A stretch of DNA of 14,796 bases from JBAXQQ01 sp037131695 (GCA_964638715.1 CAZWZF010000086.1:1-14796); one strand, 5' to 3'. Positions 1 to 8,316 are shown, numbered from the stretch's first letter. The notes: generated by a model not told the origin, from the letters alone. A program made the numbers and translations.

Positions 1-55
1 TTGGGATGAACATGATAGTAAAAGCAGTAGGAGGAGCTAACCGACTACCCCGTTA

Positions 56-109
56 AATTTATATGGCGAAGCCAAAAATCATGTCAATCATGTTAATCAT
101 GTCAAAAAA
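56..109 (-). repeat. 54-bp dispersed intergenic repeat, copy 1
   Basis: This stretch matches 2148-2201 at 52 of 54 positions; the only differences are at 84-85. It holds three tandem 9-mers (aatcatgtc, aatcatgtt, aatcatgtc at 77-103) and a short TGGC-GAA-GCCA hairpin at 64-74. Read on the minus strand it begins directly after the stop codon of the amidohydrolase gene (stop at 110-112) with a run of six T. It could serve as a 3' UTR or termination region, or it may simply be a dispersed repeat that inserts after genes. Positions 1-55 hold nothing I can identify. Confidence 0.85.
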
Positions 110-844
110 TTATATCGGCAAAGTTCCCACCACTATCTCTTCAACCCCCGGTTTTGAGATAGTTATCATGTTTCCTTTCTTGTCGGTAATGCCGGCGGTG
201 CCCGGGTTGTCGCGATATCCGGTGCTGCTGTATACGGTGCCGGTGCGGTTTGCCCAGGCTGATGGTATGCCCAGTCGGATGGCATTGTAGATGTTGTGGC
301 GCGAGGGGTCGTCTTCGCAGTTATATGGGCTAAGCACAAAGGATACTCGACCGGCGATTTCGTCCCAGTTGACATCCAGCATATTTTCGTAGCAAATCAG
401 CGTCGCAAAATCGCCAAAGCGGCTGGAGAATATCTCCAGATTGCCTCCCGGTACTAACAACTGGCGTTCATCGCGGTAGGGGCGTTCATCATCCGGCCAC
501 AACGACCGTTTCGCTTGGACGCCGATTATCTCGCCGCGGTCAAATATAACTACCGAGTTCTTCACCCCTGACGGTACCGTTTCAAGGAATCCTGTTGCCA
601 CCATGCATCCGCCATCGGCAGAGATGCGGCGAAATGCCTGCAAATATGGGCTGTCATGCAGATTCTCGCCAAATGGACGCAAATCATCGCCGCAATACCC
701 GGCGGCAAACGCTTCCGGCAGCAGGATAATATCCGGCTTTTCCGCCAGGCTTATCTCTGCCAGCCGTATTGCCCGCTGATAATTCGCATCCACCATACCG
801 TCAACAGTGGCAACGGCGATGGCAGCGACAGTGATATTTTTCAT
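110..844 (-). CDS. Carbon-nitrogen hydrolase (nitrilase superfamily amidohydrolase)
   Basis: This 244-residue protein belongs to the nitrilase/omega-amidase fold, cytoplasmic enzymes that hydrolyse amide or nitrile C-N bonds. The Glu-Lys-Cys catalytic triad is visible: Glu44 in LLPEAF, Lys112 in VQAKRSLWP and Cys151 in LICYEN. Family features also include the EKPDIILLPE strand and a conserved NRTG segment after SAWA. The length is at the short end of the family but all three catalytic residues are present, so it looks intact. The substrate cannot be read from the sequence. The start ATG lies only three bases after the stop of the upstream decarboxylase-fold gene and has no strong ribosome binding site of its own, so translational coupling within a two-gene operon is likely. 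The 54-bp repeat follows its stop codon immediately. Confidence 0.9.
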   Translation of the reverse strand: MKNITVAAIAVATVDGMVDANYQRAIRLAEISLAEKPDIILLPEAFAAGYCGDDLRPFGENLHDSPYLQAFRRISADGGCMVATGFLETVPSGVKNSVVIFDRGEIIGVQAKRSLWPDDERPYRDERQLLVPGGNLEIFSSRFGDFATLICYENMLDVNWDEIAGRVSFVLSPYNCEDDPSRHNIYNAIRLGIPSAWANRTGTVYSSTGYRDNPGTAGITDKKGNMITISKPGVEEIVVGTLPI

Positions 845-847
845 CTG

Positions 848-2077
848 CTAACCATTCGTCACTGAACGAACCAGTTCAACCCAGCGCCGCAAACGCGTTG
901 GGTCGCCTTCGACAGTTTCGATATCTTTCAGGTGAATCACCAGGTGGCAATCTTTTGCGGCTTCACAGCCTTCACTGATAGTTTTCTTGATTGCTGATTC
1001 ATTCCATCCACAACATACCATATCTGTCGGGTTGGGACGCCAGGAGAAGACGTAGTCATCCTTTATCTGTTCAGCACATTTACCAACATCGGCGGTGGGT
1101 GCCACCGCGATAACCCGCAGGTTCGGCAATTGCCGCAATATGTCAATTTTGTTCGTCAGGTTTTCACAACATCCATAACTGGTATGTTTAAACCGACGAT
1201 AAATAGGCATCTGGTATTGCAGCATAAATTCGTCATGCATATCTGGCGAAATCAAGGTGAACTCCTGGGCGGCAGCAAATCCCCACAGCTCATTTATCTT
1301 TCGCGTGCCGGAATTTGGCTTTAATATTTCCATATCATCACAATAAAATGGTTCCTGAGAGCTACTATCGGTCAAGCTGAAATCTCCCGCGGCTTCTGCT
1401 TCGTTATGATTAGTCAAAATACCATCGCGCATAAATGCCAGCAATTGATGAAGTTCTTCCGGTGATTCATACATATCAATCATCACCTGTTCCAACCCGC
1501 GCAATTTGCAAAGCATGGTTGATATGTCAGACATGAATGCAAGACACGCTGGACCGCGATCTATGTTTATGGTTATAATATCGCCAAGGGCATCCTGAAG
1601 TTTATTTATGTTCTGGCGGGTAGCTTCTTCATCAATACCATGATGCGGTAGCTTCAACTTCGCCATATCATCCCAATTTTTTAACGGCGGGTCGTATTGC
1701 CATGAACCGCCAAACTCTTTCTCAGTGGTTCCGGTATGGACCCCCCATAAATTATCCCATCCGGGCGTGGTTAATGACGCGCGAAGAGTTATCCACGGAT
1801 CCAGTAACTGGTCATCACCGATTTCATGTTGAAACAGTTTCATTTTAAAAAAACGTTCCTGCTCGCGATAAAACGGGTCGCTACACTGCATAGCATGGTC
1901 ACCAAAAACTTCCTGGCACCACACATTCCACATGCCGAAAGAGGCGATAATCAACGGCCGTGTTTTTTGCAGGCTATTTTTCCTGGTCCACAATGCCCGT
2001 CGTTCCTGGTAAACCTGGTCGCTGCAAATATCAAGATATTGCTTCGCCAGTTCCCGGACAATAGTTATATCATTCAT
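848..2077 (-). CDS. Uroporphyrinogen decarboxylase-fold (URO-D) family protein
   Basis: The 409-residue product resembles the URO-D superfamily, which includes heme-pathway decarboxylases and corrinoid methyltransferases of the MtaA/CmuA type. Visible family-like segments are the ITINIDRGPACLAFM strand, the MYESPEELHQLLAFM helix and a metal-site-like HTSYGCCE (His298, Cys303, Cys304, Glu305). This Cys-rich site points to a methyltransferase-like or uncharacterised branch rather than true HemE. I chose ATG at 2077, not a TTG fifteen bases upstream, because GAGGA (2082-2086) sits at proper spacing before the ATG. A good promoter lies at 2107-2135. The amidohydrolase gene follows after three bases, so the two are probably one operon. 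Which methyl or carboxyl substrate it uses is unknown. There are no signal or membrane segments, so a cytoplasmic location is expected. Confidence 0.82.
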   Translation of the reverse strand: MNDITIVRELAKQYLDICSDQVYQERRALWTRKNSLQKTRPLIIASFGMWNVWCQEVFGDHAMQCSDPFYREQERFFKMKLFQHEIGDDQLLDPWITLRASLTTPGWDNLWGVHTGTTEKEFGGSWQYDPPLKNWDDMAKLKLPHHGIDEEATRQNINKLQDALGDIITINIDRGPACLAFMSDISTMLCKLRGLEQVMIDMYESPEELHQLLAFMRDGILTNHNEAEAAGDFSLTDSSSQEPFYCDDMEILKPNSGTRKINELWGFAAAQEFTLISPDMHDEFMLQYQMPIYRRFKHTSYGCCENLTNKIDILRQLPNLRVIAVAPTADVGKCAEQIKDDYVFSWRPNPTDMVCCGWNESAIKKTISEGCEAAKDCHLVIHLKDIETVEGDPTRLRRWVELVRSVTNG

Positions 2078-2106
2078 AATTATTCCTCGCAATATAAAAC
2101 TGCCAG

Positions 2107-2135
2107 ATTCTATTCTTGTTAATGCTACATGTCAA
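2107..2135 (-). promoter_or_regulatory. Sigma70-type promoter for the URO-D/amidohydrolase operon
   Basis: On the minus strand a perfect -35 TTGACA (2130-2135) and a -10 TAGAAT (2107-2112, five of six consensus) are separated by exactly 17 bases. The expected transcription start is near 2100, about 23 bases before the ATG at 2077. The -35 box lies inside a 17-bp palindrome (2128-2144). Confidence 0.75.
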
Positions 2136-2144
2136 TTTGACATG
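2128..2144. promoter_or_regulatory. 17-bp palindrome overlapping the -35 box
   Basis: CATGTCAA-T-TTGACATG is a perfect 8-bp inverted repeat around one central base. Its left half contains the -35 element of the downstream operon, the usual position for an operator. The right half (2137-2144) also belongs to a longer 13-bp inverted repeat with 2185-2197, so the two pairings exclude each other. Function is inferred; it could also be the edge of the dispersed repeat. Confidence 0.5.
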
Positions 2145-2147
2145 ATT

Positions 2148-2201
2148 AATTTATATGGCGAAGCCAAAAATCATGAAAATCATGTTAATCATGTCAAAAA
2201 A
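2148..2201 (-). repeat. 54-bp dispersed intergenic repeat, copy 2
   Basis: This is the second copy of the repeat at 56-109, with two mismatches (2176-2177). Its three 9-mers are at 2169-2195. It starts two bases after the stop codon of the heparinase-like gene (2204-2206), in the same orientation and position relative to a stop as copy 1. Here it is bracketed by a perfect 13-bp inverted repeat, TTGACATGATTAA at 2137-2149 and its complement at 2185-2197, which copy 1 lacks. The stem-loop could act as a 3' end structure for the gene upstream. Confidence 0.85.
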
Positions 2202-2203
2202 AA

Positions 2204-5200
2204 CTACTTAACAACCCCGGATATTGCCGGCACAAATTGCCGCGTCCAGACTGATGGGTAAACTAAATTTGTCAGCACCAGTTCATGTTTGCCAGCGGGG
2301 ACGGAGATGGCCATCAGGTTAGTGTCTTTATATGTCCCCCAACCGCTTGATGGGTAGTCAGTCCAGTTCGCCATCCAACTAACGCCATCCACCTGGTAAT
2401 ATGGCTGCCATATCCAATTTGGTCGGGTTACGTACAGCACCCGGGCGCGGCCATCGGTGGTAATGCGGATTGCTTTGCCGTCCTGCGTTCCTTTGAATTG
2501 CCCTTCGCCACGGATGGTGATTCCGCCGCCGATATCAACCGTCTGGATTTTCTTTTCATCGGTGATATTTACCGGATAGTTGCCGGCTTTCAGGTCTGTC
2601 ACTTTCACTGTTTTTTCAAACGGGCCGTTGCTGGTGAAGATATGGCCTTTATATCCCACGCTGCCGCTGCCGCTGTTCATGCAGAATACCACGCGGTCGG
2701 GGAATATTCGCAGTGCGCCAGCCTTGCCGGTGAAGGTTACTCCGTCAGCATTAAAGTTAAGCGGAGAATCGCTGATAAAGGTATAATCTACAGCTTCCGG
2801 CGTGATTATCTTGATTCCGCCGTTCCCCATTTCGGTACATTGCGGCACCGCTTCAGCATCTTTGTGCGGGTATACGATGTAGTAATAATCTTTCCCCGGT
2901 TTCGCAATTGCTTCAACCGTGGTCTTCACTTCTTTCTGTATCAATTTGGGGAATTGGTCTGCCTTCATACCCAGGCGGGTTTGCTGCGGGTAATCCCAGG
3001 TCAGGCGCAGGCGTATCGGCAGTGGTTCGCCGGCGAACCAGAAATGCGTACCAGCGCCGTAAGCGGTTTTCATTTCCAGGTTATTCCCGGTCATCACCGG
3101 CATTTGCGCTTCTGGAACCTGTTTGTTGTATGGTGTGGCTGCTGGGTCAAACGCCTTGCCTTCAACGCTGATTTTATCGGCGCCATCCAGATTCAGCCAG
3201 GTCCACCAGGTCGGCCGGTCCTTGCCGCCGGGGAACGTATCGCGCATAACAAAATAGTTGGCGCCTTCCGGTTTATCGCTCTTCAAGAAAAGAACGTGGC
3301 GGTTCCAACTCATCTCGCCTTTGCCATCGGTAAAGATATCACTCGGGTAATAACGGCTGGAAACGGCATAATCGACGTTTGGACCAAAGCCGTAATCCTG
3401 AATAGCATCATCCACCCGCCCAAAAACCTCGGTCAGGTCGTGTTGACCCACCTTTACCTGGTTGTGGTAAATAGCGTTATTATCAGATCCCGGCCCGCCA
3501 TAATACTGGTACCCGGTTCCCGGCGACAGCGGTGCGCCTTTGCTGTATAGCACCACATTACCGGCATCAGTATCCCAGTGCCCCCAATTTACCCCGGCGC
3601 GGAAGAGCATCCCCGTTTCATCCGGCGAACCGAAATGCGCGCGGAATACCACACCATAAGCTGGCATGATAGTGGTGGTCAGCGGGATGTTTTTCTCCGG
3701 GATATCCGGCAGGTAGCGGAATGCTTTTTCCGGGTGGTTGGCCAATAAACCAGCTACCGGCTCAGTTGGCCAAACTCGTCGGTGCAGCATTGCCATCTGT
3801 CCGGCCAATTCTTTGTCGGCGCGTTCGGTAGTTGCCAGGGTGATGCCAAATATACTTTCCAGCATATTTCCGCTGTTTCCCATGCCGGGCAGCATCCGGC
3901 GGCCATCAATACGCGGGTCAGGCATGCTGAGATTAGCCAGGTAGCGTACATTCGCGGCAATATAAGGCGCAAAATCCGGGCCGCCGGTATTATGGATTAT
4001 CGTCACCGCGTCATCAAGAAAACGCAAGGGGCCATAAAGCTGGTAAGTTGGCGGTTCCAGGGCGGCGCCGTCGGGTGTAATATAAATGCCTACTTTGCAG
4101 CGTATAAATGCGGTAATCTGTTCCATCCAATATTTATCCATCGGATGGTCGGGCAGCAAACCTGCAAAAAATGCCAACGCGCAGGTGCGGTTGATAGACA
4201 TGTTGTTATTGCCAAGATGCACGCCAACGCCGCGCGGATTAAGGTCGGGATTTGACATCAGGTAGGCGCCGACCGCCAATACCCGGCGTATCTGCTGGCG
4301 CAAATCCGGCGGCAAATTCGGGCATGACAATGCGTCTTCCGCCGCCAGAGTACCGGTAAGTGATTCGCTCTGGCGATAATGCGACAAGCCGTAAACGGTC
4401 CAATCGCCAAGGTAATTGAATTGTCCCAGCATGCCATTAACAAAACTGTTGCCGTTTCTAACCGCGTCTTCGGTCTTGCCGCTGAATATATAATATGTTG
4501 AAAGCAGTGCTTTGTCGGGATGCTGTTCCAGCGATTTCTTCAATCGTGCGACTTCTTTCGGAGTGACCCAGGCGCGGGGGTAATCGACCGCTTTCGCTGT
4601 TTCCGGCCAGTCAAGAACCCATTCCTTGTAGTTATCCAGTCCAATATAGCCAACTGTGCGCTGGACATCTTCTGTCTTGTCGCCAAAATATAATGCCCAT
4701 TGGCGACGGCCGTAGCTTTCTTTTACTTCTGTGTCATGTTCATGCGATGAAAATGGGGAAATATCATCGGTTACCTCGGTGTACCAGGTTACCGGACGCA
4801 CACTAATAGGCAATGCGACAAGGATACCGGCATCGGGTTTCCCCCAAACGGTAAGTGCCATCGCCCGCCGCCAGGCACCAGTATGCAGTGGAACAACCGC
4901 ACACCGTACCGACGGGGCAATATTTTTCTCTGCCTCACCGCGAATTTCAACGCCGCCTTTGTTGCCGCCCCACTTGCCGGCAGCGAGAATCTTGTTCAGC
5001 AGCACCATCCCGGTTTCCGGTACCGGCGGCATCGGAGTAACACCGGCACCACCTACCGGCGCCGGGGGGTTAGTGCCATCTTTCAACTTTGCGGCCATGG
5101 TACTTGCATAGTCGGAACGTTCAATATGACCGTCTTCGCCTGCCACCCATCCCAATGTTGCCGGGGTATAGCCGGCATTTAATTCAAGCAGCAGAAAATC

Positions 5201-5926
5201 CTGGCCTTTGGTTATCTCATTAAAATCAAAATCTTCGGTAATTTCCGCGCGGTCCAGACCCGGACTCACCTGCACCCGGCAGACATATTCGCCTTTAGGC
5301 GCAAACTGGTAACGCGCCTCATAAATTATATTTGCCGCGCCTTGCTGTATTATTGACATGGCATAACTGGTCACCATGCGGTCAGTAATGAATCGCGAAC
5401 CGCCTATCCATGGCCCGCCGGCATTTTGCCAGCCTTGCAAAGGTGCAGGTACAGAAGCGGCAGCAACAGGCTTTTTAAAACTTTTCTTTTTCTCTGCCGG
5501 TACCCGCACGGTGAACAGCGAATTGCCAATCTCCAGCGAATCACCAGCTTTTTTAACCGTCAATGTCGATAATTTCGTATCAGGTTTGCCGGCAGACAGC
5601 GTAAATTCCACTTTCTTGCCTTTTCCTAATGCGACAACGAATGACAGCACATTGCCGTCAATCTGGCATGGAACTTCAACGCCTTTTTCATCGCGCAGCA
5701 CCACTTTACCCGGCTTAAAAACTTTGCTGTCAACGGTATAATGCACCACTTCCGTCGGCCAATCGCGATACCCGTAATCGGTCATGGTAATCTTCCCATC
5801 AGTTGGAACCGCGGAATATTGGTTGACAGATAAAGCCTGTGATTTGTCGGCGAATGCAGCAGAAGTTAACAGCATTACAATATAGGTAATACTAAGAATC
5901 TTTAAAGTCATCGGATGAACATTCAT
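2204..5926 (-). CDS. Secreted heparinase II/III-like polysaccharide lyase family protein
   Basis: This 1240-residue protein has a clear signal peptide (hydrophobic LKILSITYIVMLL, probable cleavage after AFA at residue 26), so it is exported. Residues about 35-150 look like a beta-rich N-terminal module. Residues about 460-740 are helix-rich and resemble the alpha/alpha toroid of heparinase II/III and alginate lyases, with GNNNMSINR near residue 573 and PPTYQLYG near 628 as candidate Asn and Tyr active-site elements. Residues about 770-960 carry the beta-sandwich hallmark WGHWDTDAGNVVLYSKG, followed by a His in YHNQVKV near 820. A further beta-rich C-terminal region follows. The protein is much longer than typical lyases of about 650-750 residues. 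The expected activity is beta-elimination of an acidic polysaccharide. The family is moderately sure; the substrate and the lyase activity are not shown. AAGGA lies eight bases before the ATG. Confidence 0.75.
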   Translation of the reverse strand: MNVHPMTLKILSITYIVMLLTSAAFADKSQALSVNQYSAVPTDGKITMTDYGYRDWPTEVVHYTVDSKVFKPGKVVLRDEKGVEVPCQIDGNVLSFVVALGKGKKVEFTLSAGKPDTKLSTLTVKKAGDSLEIGNSLFTVRVPAEKKKSFKKPVAAASVPAPLQGWQNAGGPWIGGSRFITDRMVTSYAMSIIQQGAANIIYEARYQFAPKGEYVCRVQVSPGLDRAEITEDFDFNEITKGQDFLLLELNAGYTPATLGWVAGEDGHIERSDYASTMAAKLKDGTNPPAPVGGAGVTPMPPVPETGMVLLNKILAAGKWGGNKGGVEIRGEAEKNIAPSVRCAVVPLHTGAWRRAMALTVWGKPDAGILVALPISVRPVTWYTEVTDDISPFSSHEHDTEVKESYGRRQWALYFGDKTEDVQRTVGYIGLDNYKEWVLDWPETAKAVDYPRAWVTPKEVARLKKSLEQHPDKALLSTYYIFSGKTEDAVRNGNSFVNGMLGQFNYLGDWTVYGLSHYRQSESLTGTLAAEDALSCPNLPPDLRQQIRRVLAVGAYLMSNPDLNPRGVGVHLGNNNMSINRTCALAFFAGLLPDHPMDKYWMEQITAFIRCKVGIYITPDGAALEPPTYQLYGPLRFLDDAVTIIHNTGGPDFAPYIAANVRYLANLSMPDPRIDGRRMLPGMGNSGNMLESIFGITLATTERADKELAGQMAMLHRRVWPTEPVAGLLANHPEKAFRYLPDIPEKNIPLTTTIMPAYGVVFRAHFGSPDETGMLFRAGVNWGHWDTDAGNVVLYSKGAPLSPGTGYQYYGGPGSDNNAIYHNQVKVGQHDLTEVFGRVDDAIQDYGFGPNVDYAVSSRYYPSDIFTDGKGEMSWNRHVLFLKSDKPEGANYFVMRDTFPGGKDRPTWWTWLNLDGADKISVEGKAFDPAATPYNKQVPEAQMPVMTGNNLEMKTAYGAGTHFWFAGEPLPIRLRLTWDYPQQTRLGMKADQFPKLIQKEVKTTVEAIAKPGKDYYYIVYPHKDAEAVPQCTEMGNGGIKIITPEAVDYTFISDSPLNFNADGVTFTGKAGALRIFPDRVVFCMNSGSGSVGYKGHIFTSNGPFEKTVKVTDLKAGNYPVNITDEKKIQTVDIGGGITIRGEGQFKGTQDGKAIRITTDGRARVLYVTRPNWIWQPYYQVDGVSWMANWTDYPSSGWGTYKDTNLMAISVPAGKHELVLTNLVYPSVWTRQFVPAISGVVK

Positions 5927-5947
5927 GTTATTTTTCCTTATAAAAAT

Positions 5948-5979
5948 GGGATAGTTACTATTTTTCAGGTAACTATCCC
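5948..5979 (-). terminator. Intrinsic terminator of the pseudopilin unit
   Basis: On the minus strand a perfect 11-bp stem (GGGATAGTTAC with GTAACTATCCC) closes a 10-base loop and is followed at once by ATTTTTAT. It lies 27 bases after the stop of the pseudopilin gene at 6006. Only about 21 bases separate it from the ATG of the heparinase-like gene, so it could alternatively be a leader hairpin of that gene. Confidence 0.82.
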
Positions 5980-5981
5980 TG

Positions 5982-6009
5982 ATTATCAGTCATCTCAAAT
6001 CCTGATCAA
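5982..6009 (-). promoter_or_regulatory. Possible promoter of the heparinase-like gene
   Basis: On the minus strand TTGATC (6004-6009) and GATAAT (5982-5987) are separated by 16 bases. The match is moderate. The -35 overlaps the TGA stop of the upstream pseudopilin gene. Transcription would begin at the foot of the 5948-5979 hairpin, placing that hairpin at the very 5' end of the message. Confidence 0.4.
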
Positions 6010-7124
6010 TCAAATAATAATGCCCATAATCCATTGCAACCATTGGCACTCCCGAATTCTTCACGTACCAGAATAGTAGAGTTGGGCTGTGAAGCGCGGA
6101 ATGAAACCTGTCCATAAGCCGGAAGGGCAGCATAAGTCATGTTTGTAGAGACGGTATTAGAAGGGTTGCTTGTTTCTGTCACCCGGATGGTAACATTGTT
6201 ATCATTTCCACCATGAAATGCCATCGGTATCATTACTGTATGGACATTCTGATCCATGATAGTTAAAGATACTTCATAAACTTTCGCAGATCCGCAGACA
6301 TAATACCGGTTTTCAGTCTGTGTTGTAGTGCCATACTTTCCTGTGAATTGGCAATAAGTAGACCATGTATCACTGTTACTTGGAGCGCTTAATATTTTAT
6401 TGCCACTCCCATCATAAGCTGTTGTAGATACAGTCGCATTGCCAATCCAGCTTGGTAATCTCCACGCCGGATAACCACTATTGTATGGACGATAATAACC
6501 CTGGGTTCCATACTTGGTTATATCTACGGTATTTTTTCCACTTACAACAGTTATTACTGGTGCAGTTGCCAGCGGGATCGATACCGCCCAGGCAGCAACT
6601 AACGGATTGAAACGTGCCAATACCAACGCATCTACATTCGTCGTTTTCAGTGAACAGTATGATACATGCCCATCAACACCCGAAACGAGAAAACCGTTGC
6701 TGTGTGGTGTTCCCAAATCAACGGCGGTGTTAAGGATATTCTTGACGCTGGTTAGGGCATCACCGGTGAGAACTGTGGCAGCAGGATCAGCAACACTTCC
6801 GAGAGATGAATTATCCATGGCAGCATTATAACCATAGGCATTGGGAATATTTTTCCCCAACGATGGGCATATCATAACTTCATTTCCAAGTTTAATGTCA
6901 GACCAGAAAGTCTCCTTTGGCGGCATGGTAGTATTGTGGTCCATTGCATACATATGCGCGGCAATAGCGATTTGACGTTGATTGCTCATGCATGTGCTTT
7001 GCCGCGCTTTTTCTCTTGCGCGGGCAAATACCGGAAAAAGTATGGCAGCGAGGATGGCAATAATGGCAATCACTACCAGCAACTCAATAAGAGTGAATCC
7101 CCGACCTATTGATAATTGTTTCAT
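6006..7124 (-). CDS. Type II pseudopilin-like protein with H-X9-DG motif (paralogue 1)
   Basis: The 372-residue product starts with a short charged leader and the prepilin peptidase site Gly9|Phe10, giving FTLIELLVV with the conserved Glu at mature position 5. A hydrophobic helix and LFPVFARAREKARQ follow. A perfect H-X9-DG motif runs from His141 to Asp151-Gly152. Such proteins are inserted in the inner membrane, cleaved and methylated by a prepilin peptidase, and assembled by type II secretion or pilus machinery. About 200 residues continue past the motif as a Ser/Thr-rich beta-type region ending LWALLFD, also present in the neighbour at 7174-8316. AAGGAG precedes the ATG at normal spacing. 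The gene is separated by 49 bases from its paralogue and is closed by a strong terminator, so the two probably share a transcript. No secretion machinery gene is in the window. Confidence 0.9.
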   Translation of the reverse strand: MKQLSIGRGFTLIELLVVIAIIAILAAILFPVFARAREKARQSTCMSNQRQIAIAAHMYAMDHNTTMPPKETFWSDIKLGNEVMICPSLGKNIPNAYGYNAAMDNSSLGSVADPAATVLTGDALTSVKNILNTAVDLGTPHSNGFLVSGVDGHVSYCSLKTTNVDALVLARFNPLVAAWAVSIPLATAPVITVVSGKNTVDITKYGTQGYYRPYNSGYPAWRLPSWIGNATVSTTAYDGSGNKILSAPSNSDTWSTYCQFTGKYGTTTQTENRYYVCGSAKVYEVSLTIMDQNVHTVMIPMAFHGGNDNNVTIRVTETSNPSNTVSTNMTYAALPAYGQVSFRASQPNSTILVREEFGSANGCNGLWALLFD

Positions 7125-7173
7125 AATATTCTCCTTTCCAACGCGGATATCTGCTGAAGTTCCGCTATCTGTA

Positions 7174-8316
7174 TTAATCTAATAAAATCCCCATGACACC
7201 ATTGCCGTTAAGCGGGGTGTTGAACTTAACACGAAGAGTAATCACTGTATTAGGCGCACTGGCCTGAAAACTGACCTGTCCGCGCAGAGGATTACCGTCA
7301 AATAATATCATTTTCGTAGAAACAGTATTACCATTTCCACCATCTGTCGCGGTGAATGTTACCCCGGGCAACCCGCCGTCATTTCGCATGGCAAACAAAA
7401 GCATGGCATAATGAGTACTCATATCTTTTACTGTTATCGGCAAATCGAACTGCACGGTATTATGGCCGTTCCAATAACCAAACTTTCCGCTATTCTGAGT
7501 AACACCTGCAATTTTTACTTTGAAATATGGGTAAGTCTGATAGGTATCTGATGAATTGGGGAATGTTGTTGTTGAAATTGTAGTTGTAGCACTTGTGCTG
7601 TCAGTAAGGGTCGGGTTTAACACTCCACTTGCCCATGTTGGAACCAGAGTGATTATATTATTAGACCCAACCCAGGAAGCATGACTAAAATAGTATCCGG
7701 CAGTACCGTATTTTGTTACATCGCTATAATAAAGCACCTGGTTTGGGTCTTTATCTAATGGCAGAGTTACTGACCACGCCGGACTGCCCAGAATAAGTGT
7801 TGATACCGCAGCATCCCATGTAGATTTGGAAGTTTTGAATGTACCAACATGTCCATCAAGACAAGAATAGATAAAATTAGTGCCGTGTCGTGCTTCAATA
7901 TCACCCCAGTTGGAAATAGTGCTGTCAAAATTTGACGTTGGAATTGTAGCATCTGCGGTAAGCACGACATTTGACGGATCATTATAAGTGCCTAATGTCG
8001 AATCAGCCAAGGCTCTCGGAATGCCGTACCCATTTGGGAAAGCCTGTCCTTTTGTGGGACAAATCATAACACCGGGATCCAGAGTGAGACTGCTCCACAA
8101 AGTGCTGGCTGTAGGGAATGATTCTTCATGATCCTGACAATACATCAGCATTGACGCTGCAATCTGCCGCTGATTACTGGTGCAAGTTGTAGCAAGTGCT
8201 TTTTCGCGTGCCCGTGCAAATACAGGAAAAAGTATCGCGGCGAGGATGGCGATAATGGCAATTACAACCAGCAACTCTATTAAAGTAAAGCCTTTTAAAT
8301 GATTACTTTTTTTCAT
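7174..8316 (-). CDS. Type II pseudopilin-like protein with H-X9-DG motif (paralogue 2)
   Basis: This 380-residue protein has the same plan as the product of 6006-7124. It has a Gly9|Phe10 prepilin cleavage site, FTLIELLVVIAIIAILAAIL, PVFARAREKA, SNQRQIA, and H-X9-DG at His144 to Asp154-Gly155. It also has a roughly 220-residue C-terminal beta-type region with GQVSFQASAPNTVI, matching GQVSFRASQPNSTI in the partner, and ends GNGVMGILLD. The N-terminal helix is almost identical, while the C-terminal halves have diverged, which fits an old tandem duplication. I place the start at ATG 8316 rather than an in-frame GTG at 8328, because AAAGGTGG lies at 8326-8333, the right distance before the ATG. 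It is the first gene after a consensus promoter and should be well expressed. Confidence 0.9.
   Translation of the reverse strand: MKKSNHLKGFTLIELLVVIAIIAILAAILFPVFARAREKALATTCTSNQRQIAASMLMYCQDHEESFPTASTLWSSLTLDPGVMICPTKGQAFPNGYGIPRALADSTLGTYNDPSNVVLTADATIPTSNFDSTISNWGDIEARHGTNFIYSCLDGHVGTFKTSKSTWDAAVSTLILGSPAWSVTLPLDKDPNQVLYYSDVTKYGTAGYYFSHASWVGSNNIITLVPTWASGVLNPTLTDSTSATTTISTTTFPNSSDTYQTYPYFKVKIAGVTQNSGKFGYWNGHNTVQFDLPITVKDMSTHYAMLLFAMRNDGGLPGVTFTATDGGNGNTVSTKMILFDGNPLRGQVSFQASAPNTVITLRVKFNTPLNGNGVMGILLD

Noticed and set aside
56..109. Three tandem 9-mers as replication iterons or a CRISPR array
   Set aside because: There are only three units with no spacers, no cas or replication gene nearby, and the block recurs as a unit after another gene.
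848..2092. TTG start at 2092 for the URO-D-fold gene and GTG start at 8328 for the second pseudopilin
   Set aside because: In both cases the Shine-Dalgarno sequence lies within or after the longer start and at correct spacing before the downstream ATG (2077 and 8316).
2498..3550. 350-codon plus-strand open frame
   Set aside because: It lies wholly inside the heparinase-like gene on the opposite strand. Its long open length comes from low stop frequency in the antisense frame, and the translation shows no domain.
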